In this document: one piece after another, positions 45,647 through 54,027 of the stretch
Position numbering within the stretch: the first letter of the stretch is position 1
How the letters are laid out: each line of letters starts with the position of its first letter
Assembly: GCF_029714425.1 (NCBI RefSeq)
Contig: NZ_CP121668.1
Coordinates: 1,068,501 to 1,132,500, forward strand
Reading direction: 5' to 3'
DNA length: 64,000 nt
Origin: Bradyrhizobium sp. CB2312
Lineage (GTDB): Bacteria > Pseudomonadota > Alphaproteobacteria > Rhizobiales > Xanthobacteraceae
Translations under genes and position numbers: made by a program
The notes under the pieces: generated by a model
Database searches by the model: none
Seen by the model: only the letters and a program-made list of their open reading frames with translations
Told to the model about the DNA's origin: nothing

Positions 45647-46248
45647 CGGCTTTCGCTGTCTTCGTCGGGTGCGTGCAGCGAATGTGCTTCCCCATGCAGC
45701 ATGGTCGCGAGCTGATGCAATTGCGTGTCGCGAAAGCCCTCGGCCTCGATCGCCTTCACCGTCGCCGTGACGTAGTCGCGGTTGGCGCCGGACTGGCCGT
45801 GGCCCTGGATCACGTGGCGGTGCTGCTCGGCGAGCGACAGCCGGCCGGCATATTGGACATGGCCGCGGTCGACCACATAGGCGAGCGCGGGGACGCGCTG
45901 GCGCGCATCGTTCTCCAGCCACACCGAGCGCATCACCTCGCGATAGACCGAGGTGACCTGCTCGCGCGCGCGCAAGTAGGCGACGACGTCGGTGCGGTTC
46001 GTCTCGGCGACGCGGAAGGCAATGCCGCGGCAGGCGCCGCCGCGGTCGAGCCCGAGCACCAGGCCCGGCTTCTCCGGCGTGCCGCGATGCACGAAGGAAT
46101 AGACGCAGAGCGCTCGGTGCTCGCCGACCAGCCGCGCCGGGACGCGCTCCTCGAATTCGAAGCCCGGCCGCCACATCAGCGAGCCGTAGCCGAACACCCA
46201 GAGGTCGCCTTTGGCTGTGGTGATGGAGGGGAGGGTGATTTCCGACAT
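45643..46248 (-). CDS. Gamma-glutamylcyclotransferase, ChaC-like
   Basis: A 201-residue protein of the ChaC family that cleaves glutathione or gamma-glutamyl peptides to 5-oxoproline. The substrate-binding motif is LWVFGYGSLMWRPGFE and the catalytic Glu is in CRGIAFRVAETN. The ending (GEAHSLHAPDED) is typical of short cytoplasmic ChaC2-like forms. ATG at 46246-46248 is used; GTG at 46257 would add three residues. Convergent with plsC. Confidence 0.87.
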   Translation of the reverse strand: MSEITLPSITTAKGDLWVFGYGSLMWRPGFEFEERVPARLVGEHRALCVYSFVHRGTPEKPGLVLGLDRGGACRGIAFRVAETNRTDVVAYLRAREQVTSVYREVMRSVWLENDARQRVPALAYVVDRGHVQYAGRLSLAEQHRHVIQGHGQSGANRDYVTATVKAIEAEGFRDTQLHQLATMLHGEAHSLHAPDEDSESR

Positions 46249-46358
46249 TTCGGGCACGGCTACCAGAACCGGGCCCCCAAGCGAAGCGGATTCTCAGCCT
46301 TTCGGCGGGACCGGACCTCGCTTACATTTGACAAAATCTGGGGCCAAAGGGTCGCCGC

Positions 46359-47543
46359 ATGTCCGATATGACCGTTGCCGCAGGCCGGCGCTCCCGTTGG
46401 CGCCTTTTCATCGCACCCGTTCTCCTCCTGATCCTCGCCCTCGCGTGGAGCGGCTTCTGGTTCTTTGCGGCCTCGCAGGCCGAAGTGGCCGCGGATGCCT
46501 GGCGCGCGCAGGAGGCCAAGGCCGGCCGCATCTATGATTGCGCCAAGCGCTCGATCGCCGGCTTCCCGTTCCGCTTCGAGGTGCAGTGCTCCGGCGCCAG
46601 CGTCGCCCTGGTGTCGCAGAACGCCAGCAAGACGCCGTTCACGGCGAAGCTCGACAATATCCTGGTGGTCGCCCAAGTTTACGATCCCAGACATGTCATC
46701 GCCGAATTCTCCGCGCCGGCGACGCTGACCGATGGCATCACGCAAAACACCTTCGTGGTGAACTGGAGCAAGGGCCGCAGCAGCGTGGTCGGCTTGCCGG
46801 CGGTGCCGGACCGCGCTTCCATCGTGTTCGATGATCCCAGCGTCAACCGGCTCGACGGCAGCGTGCAGGTGCCGCTCGCCCGCGCCAAGCAGGTCGAGTT
46901 GCACGGGCGCCTGGCGGACGGATCGACCTCCGATCATCCTGTCATCGAGACCGTGCTTCACGTCGCGCAAGGCAGCATCCAGGGCGTTCACCCCCTGCTC
47001 GCCGAGCCGTTCGAAGCCGACACGCGCGCGAAGATCACCGGCCTTTCCGACCTCACGCCAAAGCCCTGGCCGCAGCGCTTCCGCGAGATCCAGGCCGCAG
47101 GCGGCCATGTCGAGATCGTGCAGTCGCGCATCCAGCAGGGCGAGATGATCGCGGTCGCGGCCGGCACGCTCGGCCTCTCCGCCAATGGCCGGCTCGATGG
47201 CGAATTGCAGATGACGGTGACGGGCCTCGAGCGCGTCATCCCCGCGCTCGGCATCGAGAAGATGCTGGAGGAGGGCGTGCCGCAGGCGACCCTCGACCGT
47301 GTCGCGCCCGGTATGAAGTCGCAGGACCTCAACAATCTCTTCGGTGCGCTTGATCGCGCCGTGCCCGGCCTCGGCAAGGTGATCAAGCAGAACGCCAATG
47401 CCGGCGTTGCCGCCGGAATCAATTCGATCGGCACCGAGAGCACGCTGGAAGGCAAGAAGGCGCGCAGCTTCCCGCTGAAATTCGTCGATGGCGCCGTGCT
47501 GCTCGGCCCGATCAAGGTCGGCCAGATCCCGCCGCTGTATTAA
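46359..47543 (+). CDS. DUF2125 family membrane-anchored protein
   Basis: A 394-residue protein with one N-terminal helix (RLFIAPVLLLILALAWSGFW) and a large periplasmic domain. The DUF2125 start is evident in IYDCAKRSIAGFPFRFEVQC with two conserved Cys (in DCAKR and VQCSG), and the C terminus ends ALVDG-like as GAVLLGPIKVGQIPPLY. The function is unknown; the family is alphaproteobacterial. AAAGGG lies seven bases before the ATG. Convergent with tyrC. Confidence 0.87.
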   Translation: MSDMTVAAGRRSRWRLFIAPVLLLILALAWSGFWFFAASQAEVAADAWRAQEAKAGRIYDCAKRSIAGFPFRFEVQCSGASVALVSQNASKTPFTAKLDNILVVAQVYDPRHVIAEFSAPATLTDGITQNTFVVNWSKGRSSVVGLPAVPDRASIVFDDPSVNRLDGSVQVPLARAKQVELHGRLADGSTSDHPVIETVLHVAQGSIQGVHPLLAEPFEADTRAKITGLSDLTPKPWPQRFREIQAAGGHVEIVQSRIQQGEMIAVAAGTLGLSANGRLDGELQMTVTGLERVIPALGIEKMLEEGVPQATLDRVAPGMKSQDLNNLFGALDRAVPGLGKVIKQNANAGVAAGINSIGTESTLEGKKARSFPLKFVDGAVLLGPIKVGQIPPLY

Positions 47544-47571
47544 ACACGGCACGCCCCGCCAAACGCTCCGT

Positions 47572-47657
47572 CGTCATGCCCGGGCTTGTCCCGGGCATCC
47601 ACGTCTCTGTTCAATCGCGGAAGCGCGTGGATGGCCGGGTCAAGCCCGGCCATGACG
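47572..47657. repeat. Palindromic intergenic repeat, family E
   Basis: CGTCATGCCCGGGCTTGTCC at the left is mirrored by GTCAAGCCCGGCCATGACG at the right, with ATCCACG/CGTGGAT arms. It lies between convergent DUF2125 and tyrC genes. Confidence 0.9.
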
Positions 47658-47669
47658 GAGAGAAACGCG

Positions 47670-48608
47670 CTATGGCTTCTTGCCGAGCCGCCCGTGCTCG
47701 CGCCCGAAATCGGCTGCCGCCGAATCCTGGCCGATCTCGACGATGCCGCGGCGGATGGCGCGGGTGCGGGTGAAATGGTCGAACAGCGCCTCGCCGTCGC
47801 CACGTCGGATCGCGCGGGTGAGCTTGGCGAGATCCTCGGTGAAGGTGCCAAGCATCTCCAGCACGGCTTCCTTGTTGGCGAGGAAGACGTCGCGCCACAT
47901 CGTCGGATCGGACGCCGCGATGCGGGTGAAGTCGCGAAAGCCGCCGGCGGAGAACTTGATCACCTCTGACTCCGTCACCTGCGCGAGCTCGTCGGCGGTG
48001 CCGACGATGGTGTAGGCGATCAGATGCGGCAGGTGGCTGGTGATGGCGAGCACGAGATCATGATGATCCGGCGTCATCACCTCGACCTTGGCGCCCATCG
48101 CCGCCCAGAACGCGCGCAGCCGATCGGTCGCCGCCGCATCGACGCCCTCCGGCGGCGTCAAAATGCACCAGCGGTTGATGAAGAGCTCGGCGAAGCCGGA
48201 ATCCGGGCCCGAATGCTCGGTGCCCGCGACGGGATGCGCCGGCACGAAATGGACGGTCTTCGGCAGATGCGGCGCCATGTCCCTGACCACCGCGCCCTTC
48301 ACCGAGCCGACGTCGGAGATAATAGCACCGGGCTTCAGATGATCGGCGATCTCCTTTGCCACCTCGCCGCAGGCGCCGACGGGAATGCAGAGGATGACGA
48401 GATCGGCGTCCTTCACCGCCTCCGCATTGGTCGCCACGACGTGGTCGACGATGCCGAGCTCCATCACCCGCGCGCGCGTCTTCTCCGAGCGCGCGGTGGT
48501 GACGATCTCGCCTGCCAGGCCCTGGAGCTTCGCAGCGCGCGCGATCGAGCCGCCGATCAGGCCGAAGCCGATCAGCGCGACGCGCTGGAAGTGTGGTGTC
48601 GCGCTCAT
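47670..48608 (-). CDS. tyrC: Prephenate/arogenate dehydrogenase
   Basis: A 312-residue NAD(P)-dependent enzyme of tyrosine synthesis. ALIGFGLIGGSIARAAKLQG is the nucleotide site; VHFVPAHPVAGTEHSGPDSG is the prephenate-binding motif with its His; and LPHLIAYTIVGTADEL and FRDFTRIAASDPTMWRDV are the C-terminal conserved helices. No regulatory ACT domain is present. It follows hisC with a four-base overlap in the order chorismate mutase-hisC-tyrC. Confidence 0.93.
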   Translation of the reverse strand: MSATPHFQRVALIGFGLIGGSIARAAKLQGLAGEIVTTARSEKTRARVMELGIVDHVVATNAEAVKDADLVILCIPVGACGEVAKEIADHLKPGAIISDVGSVKGAVVRDMAPHLPKTVHFVPAHPVAGTEHSGPDSGFAELFINRWCILTPPEGVDAAATDRLRAFWAAMGAKVEVMTPDHHDLVLAITSHLPHLIAYTIVGTADELAQVTESEVIKFSAGGFRDFTRIAASDPTMWRDVFLANKEAVLEMLGTFTEDLAKLTRAIRRGDGEALFDHFTRTRAIRRGIVEIGQDSAAADFGREHGRLGKKP

Positions 48609-49699
48609 TTGCCGGCCATGAAGTCGCGCAAGGCGTCGACCACGAGGCGGTTGGCCTCCTCGGTGCCGATGGTCATGCGCAGCGAATGCGGCAGGCCGTA
48701 ATTCTTCAGCGCGCGCAGCACGAGGCCGCGCTTGGTGAGGTAGGCGTCGGCCGCGTCCGAGGTCTTGCCGTCGGTCGGGAAGTGGATAAGCACGAAATTG
48801 GCGACACTCGGCGTCACCTTCAGTCCGAGCTTGCCGATCTCTTCGGTCAGCCAGTTGCGCCAGGTCTCGGTGAACTGCTTCGACATCGCCTGGTGCGCGG
48901 TGTCTTCAATGGCGGCGACCGCGGCGTACATCGCCGGCGTCGACACGTTGAACGGCCCGCGGATGCGGTTGACGGCGTCGATGATGTGCTCGGGGCCGAA
49001 CATCCAGCCGATGCGCAGCGCGGCAAGCCCGTGGATCTTGGAGAAGGTGTGCGTCACCACCGTGTTCTCGGTGGTGGCGACCAGCTCGATTCCCATCTCG
49101 TAATCGTTGCGCGAGACATAGTCGGAATAGGCGGCATCCAGCACCAGCAGCACGTGCGACGGCAGGCCGGCGCGCAGCCGCTTGACCTCGTCGAACGGCA
49201 CATAGGTGCCGGTCGGGTTGTTGGGGTTGGCGAGCCAGACCAGCTTCGTCTTCGGTGTCACCGCCTTGAGGATGGCGTCGACGTTGCAGGTGAGGTTGGT
49301 CTCCTGCGCGACGACGTTCTTGGCGCCCACCGCCATGGTCGCGATCGGGTAGACCAGGAACCCGTGGGTGGTCGAGATCGCCTCGTCGCCCTGGCTGAGA
49401 TAGGTGTGGGCGAGCAGGTTGAGGATCTCGTCCGAGCCAGCGCCGCAGATGATGCGGTTGGGGTCGAGCCCGAACGAGCGGCCGATCGCCTCGCGCAGCA
49501 CGCGCGAGGTGCCTTCCGGATAATCCTCCAGATGATCCGCCACGCGCTTGAAGGCCTCGATCGCCTTCGGCGAGGGTCCGAACGGGGTCTCGTTGGCCGA
49601 GAGCTTGAACACCTTGCGGCCCGGCTCCGGCACCGGGCTCTTGCCGGGCGTGTAGGGCGCAATATCGAGAATGCCGGGATTCGGCACGGGGCGGGACAT
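48605..49699 (-). CDS. hisC: Histidinol-phosphate aminotransferase (possibly aromatic aminotransferase)
   Basis: A 364-residue class II PLP aminotransferase. The PLP lysine is in THTFSKIHGLAALRIGWMFG; LVWLANPNNPTGTY binds the cofactor; and VFKLSANETPFGPSPKAIEA is the family N terminus. The ATG at 49697-49699 has GGAG six bases upstream; the TTG two codons earlier would be too close. Being between chorismate mutase and prephenate dehydrogenase genes suggests it also transaminates aromatic keto acids or prephenate; HisC-family enzymes are known to do so. Confidence 0.92.
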   Translation of the reverse strand: MSRPVPNPGILDIAPYTPGKSPVPEPGRKVFKLSANETPFGPSPKAIEAFKRVADHLEDYPEGTSRVLREAIGRSFGLDPNRIICGAGSDEILNLLAHTYLSQGDEAISTTHGFLVYPIATMAVGAKNVVAQETNLTCNVDAILKAVTPKTKLVWLANPNNPTGTYVPFDEVKRLRAGLPSHVLLVLDAAYSDYVSRNDYEMGIELVATTENTVVTHTFSKIHGLAALRIGWMFGPEHIIDAVNRIRGPFNVSTPAMYAAVAAIEDTAHQAMSKQFTETWRNWLTEEIGKLGLKVTPSVANFVLIHFPTDGKTSDAADAYLTKRGLVLRALKNYGLPHSLRMTIGTEEANRLVVDALRDFMAGK

Positions 49700-49729
49700 C
49701 TTCAACTCCGGATAGGCTGGGCGCGTGAC

Positions 49730-50578
49730 TTACGATTTCGGCCCGATCGGGGCCACCGTATAGCGCGTTGCGTGGCTGCCGACGAGGGCCGTGGAGCGCA
49801 CCGAGGCCCCCGCCTCGATCAGGGCAGCCCTGATCTTGTCGATGCTGGTGTCTGATGTGACCGAGACCAGCAGCGCCGCACCGTCGAAGGCGGTATCGGG
49901 CACCGCCACGATGTCGGCGAGCGGCGACAGCGCGCGCGCGACCTCGGCGTTCCACCCGGACACGCGCACGCTGAAGGTCTCGACCTCTGTCACCACGGCG
50001 CTGTCGGCGACGCGCGAGATCGCGAACACCGGCAGCGACGCCGGATGGTCGGCACGCTCGACGAAGGGCATGCGCGCAATGATCTTTGGCGCGCCCCGCG
50101 CTTCCAGCTCCAGCCACCACGGCGTGCGGCTCGATGTCGCCGAGACCAGCGCCAGATCGCCCTTGGATTTCGCCACCGCCTCGACCGCAGCCTGCGCGCT
50201 GAAATGCGCGACGTAAGGAACCGTGAAGCCGAAATGGAAGCGCACGGAATCGCGCATCGCCGGCTCGCTCACCGAGATGTCGGCATGCACGGAGAACGGC
50301 GCCTGGACATAGGTGAAGGTGGAAATGATGACGCGCCAGATGCTCTCGACCGTGTCGAGCGGCAGGATGCCGCGATGCCGCTGCACGATCTCGCGCATCA
50401 TCGAGGCCTCGCGTGCGGGCCGGAACGCCGAGCCGACCTCCTGGGTCTGCTTCACCTGGATCAGGCGGTCGATGATGTCGCCGCGCTGCATCAGCAGGCG
50501 ATGCATGTCCGCGTCGATCGCGTCGATCTCCTTGCGTAATTCCTGGAGCGATGGTGGCGCGGGCGGACGTTGGGACAT
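49730..50578 (-). CDS. Chorismate mutase with an additional C-terminal domain
   Basis: A 282-residue protein. Residues 10-95 are a type II (AroQ) chorismate mutase: LQELRKEIDAIDADMHRLLM, QRGDIIDRLIQVKQ and REASMMREIVQRHRG give the catalytic Arg and Lys pattern. The remaining 185 residues are not a recognisable prephenate dehydratase: no clear catalytic Thr-containing motif is visible, but LLVSVTSDTSIDKIRAALIE and the following strand look ACT-like. So it may be a mutase with a regulatory module. First gene of the operon with hisC and tyrC (30-bp gap). Confidence 0.85.
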   Translation of the reverse strand: MSQRPPAPPSLQELRKEIDAIDADMHRLLMQRGDIIDRLIQVKQTQEVGSAFRPAREASMMREIVQRHRGILPLDTVESIWRVIISTFTYVQAPFSVHADISVSEPAMRDSVRFHFGFTVPYVAHFSAQAAVEAVAKSKGDLALVSATSSRTPWWLELEARGAPKIIARMPFVERADHPASLPVFAISRVADSAVVTEVETFSVRVSGWNAEVARALSPLADIVAVPDTAFDGAALLVSVTSDTSIDKIRAALIEAGASVRSTALVGSHATRYTVAPIGPKS

Positions 50579-50750
50579 ATCTGCCAGATGGGTTCAGTGC
50601 TGTTGAGAGGCGTTCCAATGCGGGATGGGCAAGCCGGATTCCGCTGCGGTCGATGTCCTGATTAGGCAGTCAGGGCGGCGAAAGCAAAGAGAAATGACGA
50701 CCTTTTCGCCGAGCGTTTCAAGGACGATTTTGGTTAATCCGGGCCGCGAC

Positions 50751-50779
50751 TTGACGAAAACCGCCCAAGACAGTAGGTT
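50751..50779 (+). promoter_or_regulatory. Candidate promoter of metX-metW
   Basis: TTGACG (50751-50756), 17 bases, TAGGTT (50774-50779). The predicted start falls just before the SAM-II aptamer, so the layout is self-consistent. Confidence 0.6.
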
Positions 50780-50788
50780 TTGCCTGTT

Positions 50789-50843
50789 CCGTGGTCATTT
50801 GAGCCGGCCGGCTTGCAGCCACGTTAAAAAACTCGCTAAACAG
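50789..50843 (+). ncRNA. SAM-II riboswitch aptamer upstream of metX
   Basis: CGTGG (50790-50794) pairs with CCACG (50819-50823) as the main stem. The conserved segments ATTTGAGCCGG, GCTTGCAGCCACGTTAAA and CGCTAAA match the SAM-II (metA) consensus from memory, including the GCTAAA tail that closes the pseudoknot. SAM-II aptamers bind S-adenosylmethionine and repress methionine genes in alphaproteobacteria. A terminator switch follows directly. Confidence 0.93.
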
Positions 50844-50894
50844 GCCGGGGACGCTTCCGATCCCGGCCGAACCTATCGTTCAGGCCGGGTTTTT
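50843..50894 (+). terminator. Expression platform of the SAM-II riboswitch: alternative hairpins
   Basis: CCCGGCC (50862-50868) can pair either with the upstream GGCCGGGG (50843-50850) or with the downstream GGCCGGG (50883-50889). The second pairing is followed by TTTTT (50890-50894) and is an intrinsic terminator; the first would block it. The two GGCCGGG copies lie in direct repeats CAGGCCGGG. Confidence 0.8.
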
Positions 50895-50951
50895 CATGGC
50901 CTGATGCAAGTGGCGGTCTGAAGTCCGATCGCAAACGAGGTCGATGGTCAG

Positions 50952-52154
50952 ATGGGTAGCGTCAAGTCGATTCCGAGTCCTGCGATCAGCGCCGATGAGC
51001 GCTCGCACGAGGTCGATCACCCGAGTTCGCAGGTCGCGCGTTTTGGCGCAGACCAGCCGCTGCGGCTCGATTGCGGCGTCGATCTGGCGCCGTTCCAGAT
51101 CGCCTACCAGACCTATGGCGAGCTCAATGCCGATCGCTCCAACGCCATCCTGATCTGCCATGCGCTGACCGGCGACCAGCACGTCGCCAATCTGCACCCC
51201 GTCACCGGCAAGCCCGGCTGGTGGGACACCTTGGTCGGCCCGGGCCGCCCCATTGATCCCAGCCGCTACTTCATCATCTGCTCCAACGTGATCGGCGGCT
51301 GCATGGGCTCGACGGGGCCGGCCTCGATCAATCCCGCCACCGGCAAGGTGTGGGGGCTGGATTTTCCTGTGATCACCATCCCAGACATGGTGCGCGCGCA
51401 GGCGATGCTGGTCGACCGGCTCGGCATCGACACGCTGTTCGCTGTGGTCGGCGGCTCGATGGGCGGGATGCAGGTGCTGCAATGGACCGCGGCCTATCCT
51501 GCCCGCGTGTTCTCTGCGCTCGCGATCGCCTGTTCGACGCGGCACTCGGCGCAGAACATCGCCTTCCACGAGCTCGGCCGCCAGGCTGTGATGGCCGACC
51601 CTGACTGGCACAATGGCGGCTATGCCGATCGCGGCCTTCATCCGCATCGCGGCCTCGCGGTCGCGCGCATGGCCGCGCACATCACTTATCTGTCAGACGC
51701 TGCTCTGCACCGGAAATTCGGCCGGCGCATGCAGGATCGCGAGCTGCCGACTTTCTCGTTCGACGCCGACTTCCAGGTCGAGTCCTATCTGCGCTACCAG
51801 GGCTCCTCCTTCGTCGAGCGCTTCGACGCCAACTCCTATCTCTACCTGACCCGCGCGATGGATTATTTCGACATCGCCGCCGATCACGGCGGCGTGCTGG
51901 CGAAAGCGTTTGCCGGCATCCAGACCCGATTCTGCGTGGTGTCCTTCACCAGCGACTGGCTGTTCCCGACCTCGGAATCGCGCGCGCTGGTGCATGCGCT
52001 GAACGCGTCGAGCGCGCGGGTGTCGTTCGCCGAGATCGAAACCGATCGCGGCCATGACGCCTTCCTTCTCGACGTGCCCGAATTCTTCGACATCTCCCGC
52101 GCCTTCCTGCAATCGGCGGGCAAGGCGCGCGGGCTGACCGGCAAGAACGACTGA
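50952..52154 (+). CDS. metX: Homoserine O-acetyltransferase
   Basis: A 400-residue alpha/beta-hydrolase-fold acyltransferase that activates homoserine for methionine synthesis. The nucleophile is S169 in [29 protein letters not shown] is the family's oxyanion loop; [13 protein letters not shown] carries the catalytic Asp; and DRGHDAFLL carries the His. Some members use succinyl-CoA instead of acetyl-CoA, which cannot be told reliably here. The ATG at 50952 lies about 60 bp after the riboswitch terminator. metW follows after 15 bp. Confidence 0.95.
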   Translation: MGSVKSIPSPAISADERSHEVDHPSSQVARFGADQPLRLDCGVDLAPFQIAYQTYGELNADRSNAILICHALTGDQHVANLHPVTGKPGWWDTLVGPGRPIDPSRYFIICSNVIGGCMGSTGPASINPATGKVWGLDFPVITIPDMVRAQAMLVDRLGIDTLFAVVGGSMGGMQVLQWTAAYPARVFSALAIACSTRHSAQNIAFHELGRQAVMADPDWHNGGYADRGLHPHRGLAVARMAAHITYLSDAALHRKFGRRMQDRELPTFSFDADFQVESYLRYQGSSFVERFDANSYLYLTRAMDYFDIAADHGGVLAKAFAGIQTRFCVVSFTSDWLFPTSESRALVHALNASSARVSFAEIETDRGHDAFLLDVPEFFDISRAFLQSAGKARGLTGKND

Positions 52155-52169
52155 CAAGGACCGCTCGCG

Positions 52170-52832
52170 ATGTCTGTACAGGAAGTGCTGCCGCTGAACG
52201 GTTTCACCGCGGAGCAATCCGCTCATTTCCGCGCCGACCATCTGCTGGTCGCCGAGATGGTCAAGCCCGGCTCCAAAGTGCTCGACGTCGGCTGTGGCGA
52301 CGGCGACCTGCTTCAGCTGCTGGAGACGCGCGGCATCGACGGCCGCGGCATCGAATTGTCGCGTGAGGGCGTCAACCGCTGCGTCGCCAAGGGCCTCGCG
52401 GTGGTGCAGGGCGACGCCGACACCGACCTCGTCAATTATCCCGACGACGCCTTCGACTACGTGATCCTGTCGCAGACGCTGCAGGCGACGCGGCAGCCGC
52501 GCGTGGTGCTGGAGAATTTGCTGCGCATCGGCCGCCGCGCCGTCGTGTCGTTCCCGAATTTCGGCTTCTGGAAGATGCGGCTCCAGCTCCTGATCGGCGG
52601 CCACATGCCACGCACGGAGAATTTGCCCGCGACCTGGTACGACACCGCCAACATCCATTTCTGCACCATCAAGGATTTCGTCGAGCTCTGCGACGCGATC
52701 GGCGTCAAGATGGAGCGCGCCGAGGCGCTCGACCTCTACGGTCGTCCGCTGCGGCTGCGGTTGCCATGGTGGGTGTGGAACATGTTCGGCGAGCAGGGCG
52801 TGTTTCTGCTCAGCCGCGGCGGGCGGAAATAG
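52170..52832 (+). CDS. metW: Methionine biosynthesis protein MetW
   Basis: A 220-residue SAM-dependent methyltransferase-fold protein. VLDVGCGDGDLLQLLETRGI is the nucleotide-binding motif and VILSQTLQATRQPRVVLENL plus RRAVVSFPNFGFWKMRLQLL are typical MetW blocks. MetW works with MetX as an activating partner in homoserine acylation. AAGGA lies ten bases before the ATG. It shares the SAM-II-controlled transcript. Confidence 0.94.
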   Translation: MSVQEVLPLNGFTAEQSAHFRADHLLVAEMVKPGSKVLDVGCGDGDLLQLLETRGIDGRGIELSREGVNRCVAKGLAVVQGDADTDLVNYPDDAFDYVILSQTLQATRQPRVVLENLLRIGRRAVVSFPNFGFWKMRLQLLIGGHMPRTENLPATWYDTANIHFCTIKDFVELCDAIGVKMERAEALDLYGRPLRLRLPWWVWNMFGEQGVFLLSRGGRK

Positions 52833-52838
52833 TTTCTC

Positions 52839-52925
52839 CGTCATTGCGAGCGCAGCGAAGCAATCCAGGATCTTTCTGCGGAGGCAGTCTGGATTGCTTC
52901 GTCGCAAGAGCTCCTCGCAATGACG
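52839..52925. repeat. Palindromic intergenic repeat, family A
   Basis: CGTCATTGCGAGCGCAGCGA at the left, CTCCTCGCAATGACG at the right, with GAAGCAATCCAG mirrored by CTGGATTGCTTC inside. It lies between convergent metW and the alpha/beta hydrolase gene. Confidence 0.9.
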
Positions 52926-52948
52926 GAGCGTGTGGCGATGTCGCGGCT

Positions 52949-53812
52949 CTAATGCGCCGCCAGCGACCTTGGATCACGCACCGGCCATCGTCCCGCTTCC
53001 ACCAGCGTCACGAACCGCTCCACGCTCTCGTTGAACAGTGCGGGCTCTTCGAGATTGAGCACGTGGCCGGACTTGGGAAACATCGCGAGGCCGGCAGCCG
53101 GCAGATGTTTCTTCAAAAACAGGCTCGCACCGACGCACGGATCATCCTCGTCGCCGCAGATAATCAGTGCCGGCGTTGTCGCGGCTCTGATCGCATCCGT
53201 CAGCGTGTAGATCGAGGGGCGGCCACCCTGGAAGCCGCGCATCGTGCGCGCCGATCCCCTTGAATCGTGGCGCGCCAGCGCGGTGTAGAAATCGGCGTGG
53301 CCGCGCGGGTCCTTGACCAGGAAGGGTATCCGGCTCGGCGCCTCGCGCGTGACTTTGGCGACCTCCGCGGAGCCCAGTGTCTCGAACTGCTCGGCGTTTG
53401 CGCGGCACTGCTTGCGCCAGGCGTCGAGATTTTCGAGCTCCGAGCCGGAGCCGACGCCGGTGAGCGTCATCGACAGCGCGCGATGCGGCGCGTTCAGTCC
53501 GATCTGGAGCGACGAATAGGCGCCCATCGAGAGCCCGACGAGATGCGCGCGCTCGATCCCGAGATGATCGAGCACCGCGAGCGCGTCGGTGTAGAAGTGC
53601 GTGTAGGTGTAGACCTCGCCATCGGGCACATCGGACGGCGTGTAGCCGCGCGCGGAATAGGTGATGCAGCGGTGGCCGCGCGAGAAGTAGCGCATCTGCG
53701 GCTCCCAATTGGTGTAGTCGGCCGCGAATTCGTGCAGAAAAATAATCGGCGTTCCCTGGCCCGCCTCTTCGAAATAGATGCGGACGTCATCCCTGGTCGT
53801 GGCGTGGGGCAT
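52949..53812 (-). CDS. Alpha/beta hydrolase
   Basis: A 287-residue serine hydrolase. The nucleophile elbow is HLVGLSMGAYSSLQIG, the oxyanion region is IIFLHEFAADYTNWEPQM (His-Glu in place of the usual HG), the catalytic Asp is likely in ICGDEDDPCVG and the His in FPKSGHVLNLEEP. It has no signal peptide and an unknown substrate; the 3-oxoadipate enol-lactonase and non-haem peroxidase groups are possible. The ATG at 53810-53812 has AGGG upstream; the frame is open seven codons further. Confidence 0.87.
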   Translation of the reverse strand: MPHATTRDDVRIYFEEAGQGTPIIFLHEFAADYTNWEPQMRYFSRGHRCITYSARGYTPSDVPDGEVYTYTHFYTDALAVLDHLGIERAHLVGLSMGAYSSLQIGLNAPHRALSMTLTGVGSGSELENLDAWRKQCRANAEQFETLGSAEVAKVTREAPSRIPFLVKDPRGHADFYTALARHDSRGSARTMRGFQGGRPSIYTLTDAIRAATTPALIICGDEDDPCVGASLFLKKHLPAAGLAMFPKSGHVLNLEEPALFNESVERFVTLVEAGRWPVRDPRSLAAH

Positions 53813-54027
53813 TAACTGTTTCCCTCTGTTCAAGCCGCGCGCGAAGGATCGCAGTTAATGGTGTTGTCCGCAATGCGGCAGCCTCAGGCCAGCTCCAATG
53901 CAAAATCATCGCAGCCATTCGCCGGCGTGGCAGTCTTTTTCTCGCCACATCCGGAAGCTTTACGGCCCGGCGGATGTCGGCCACCGCACGGGCCGACGGG
54001 AAGTGGGGGTGTAACTAAGGATGAAGA

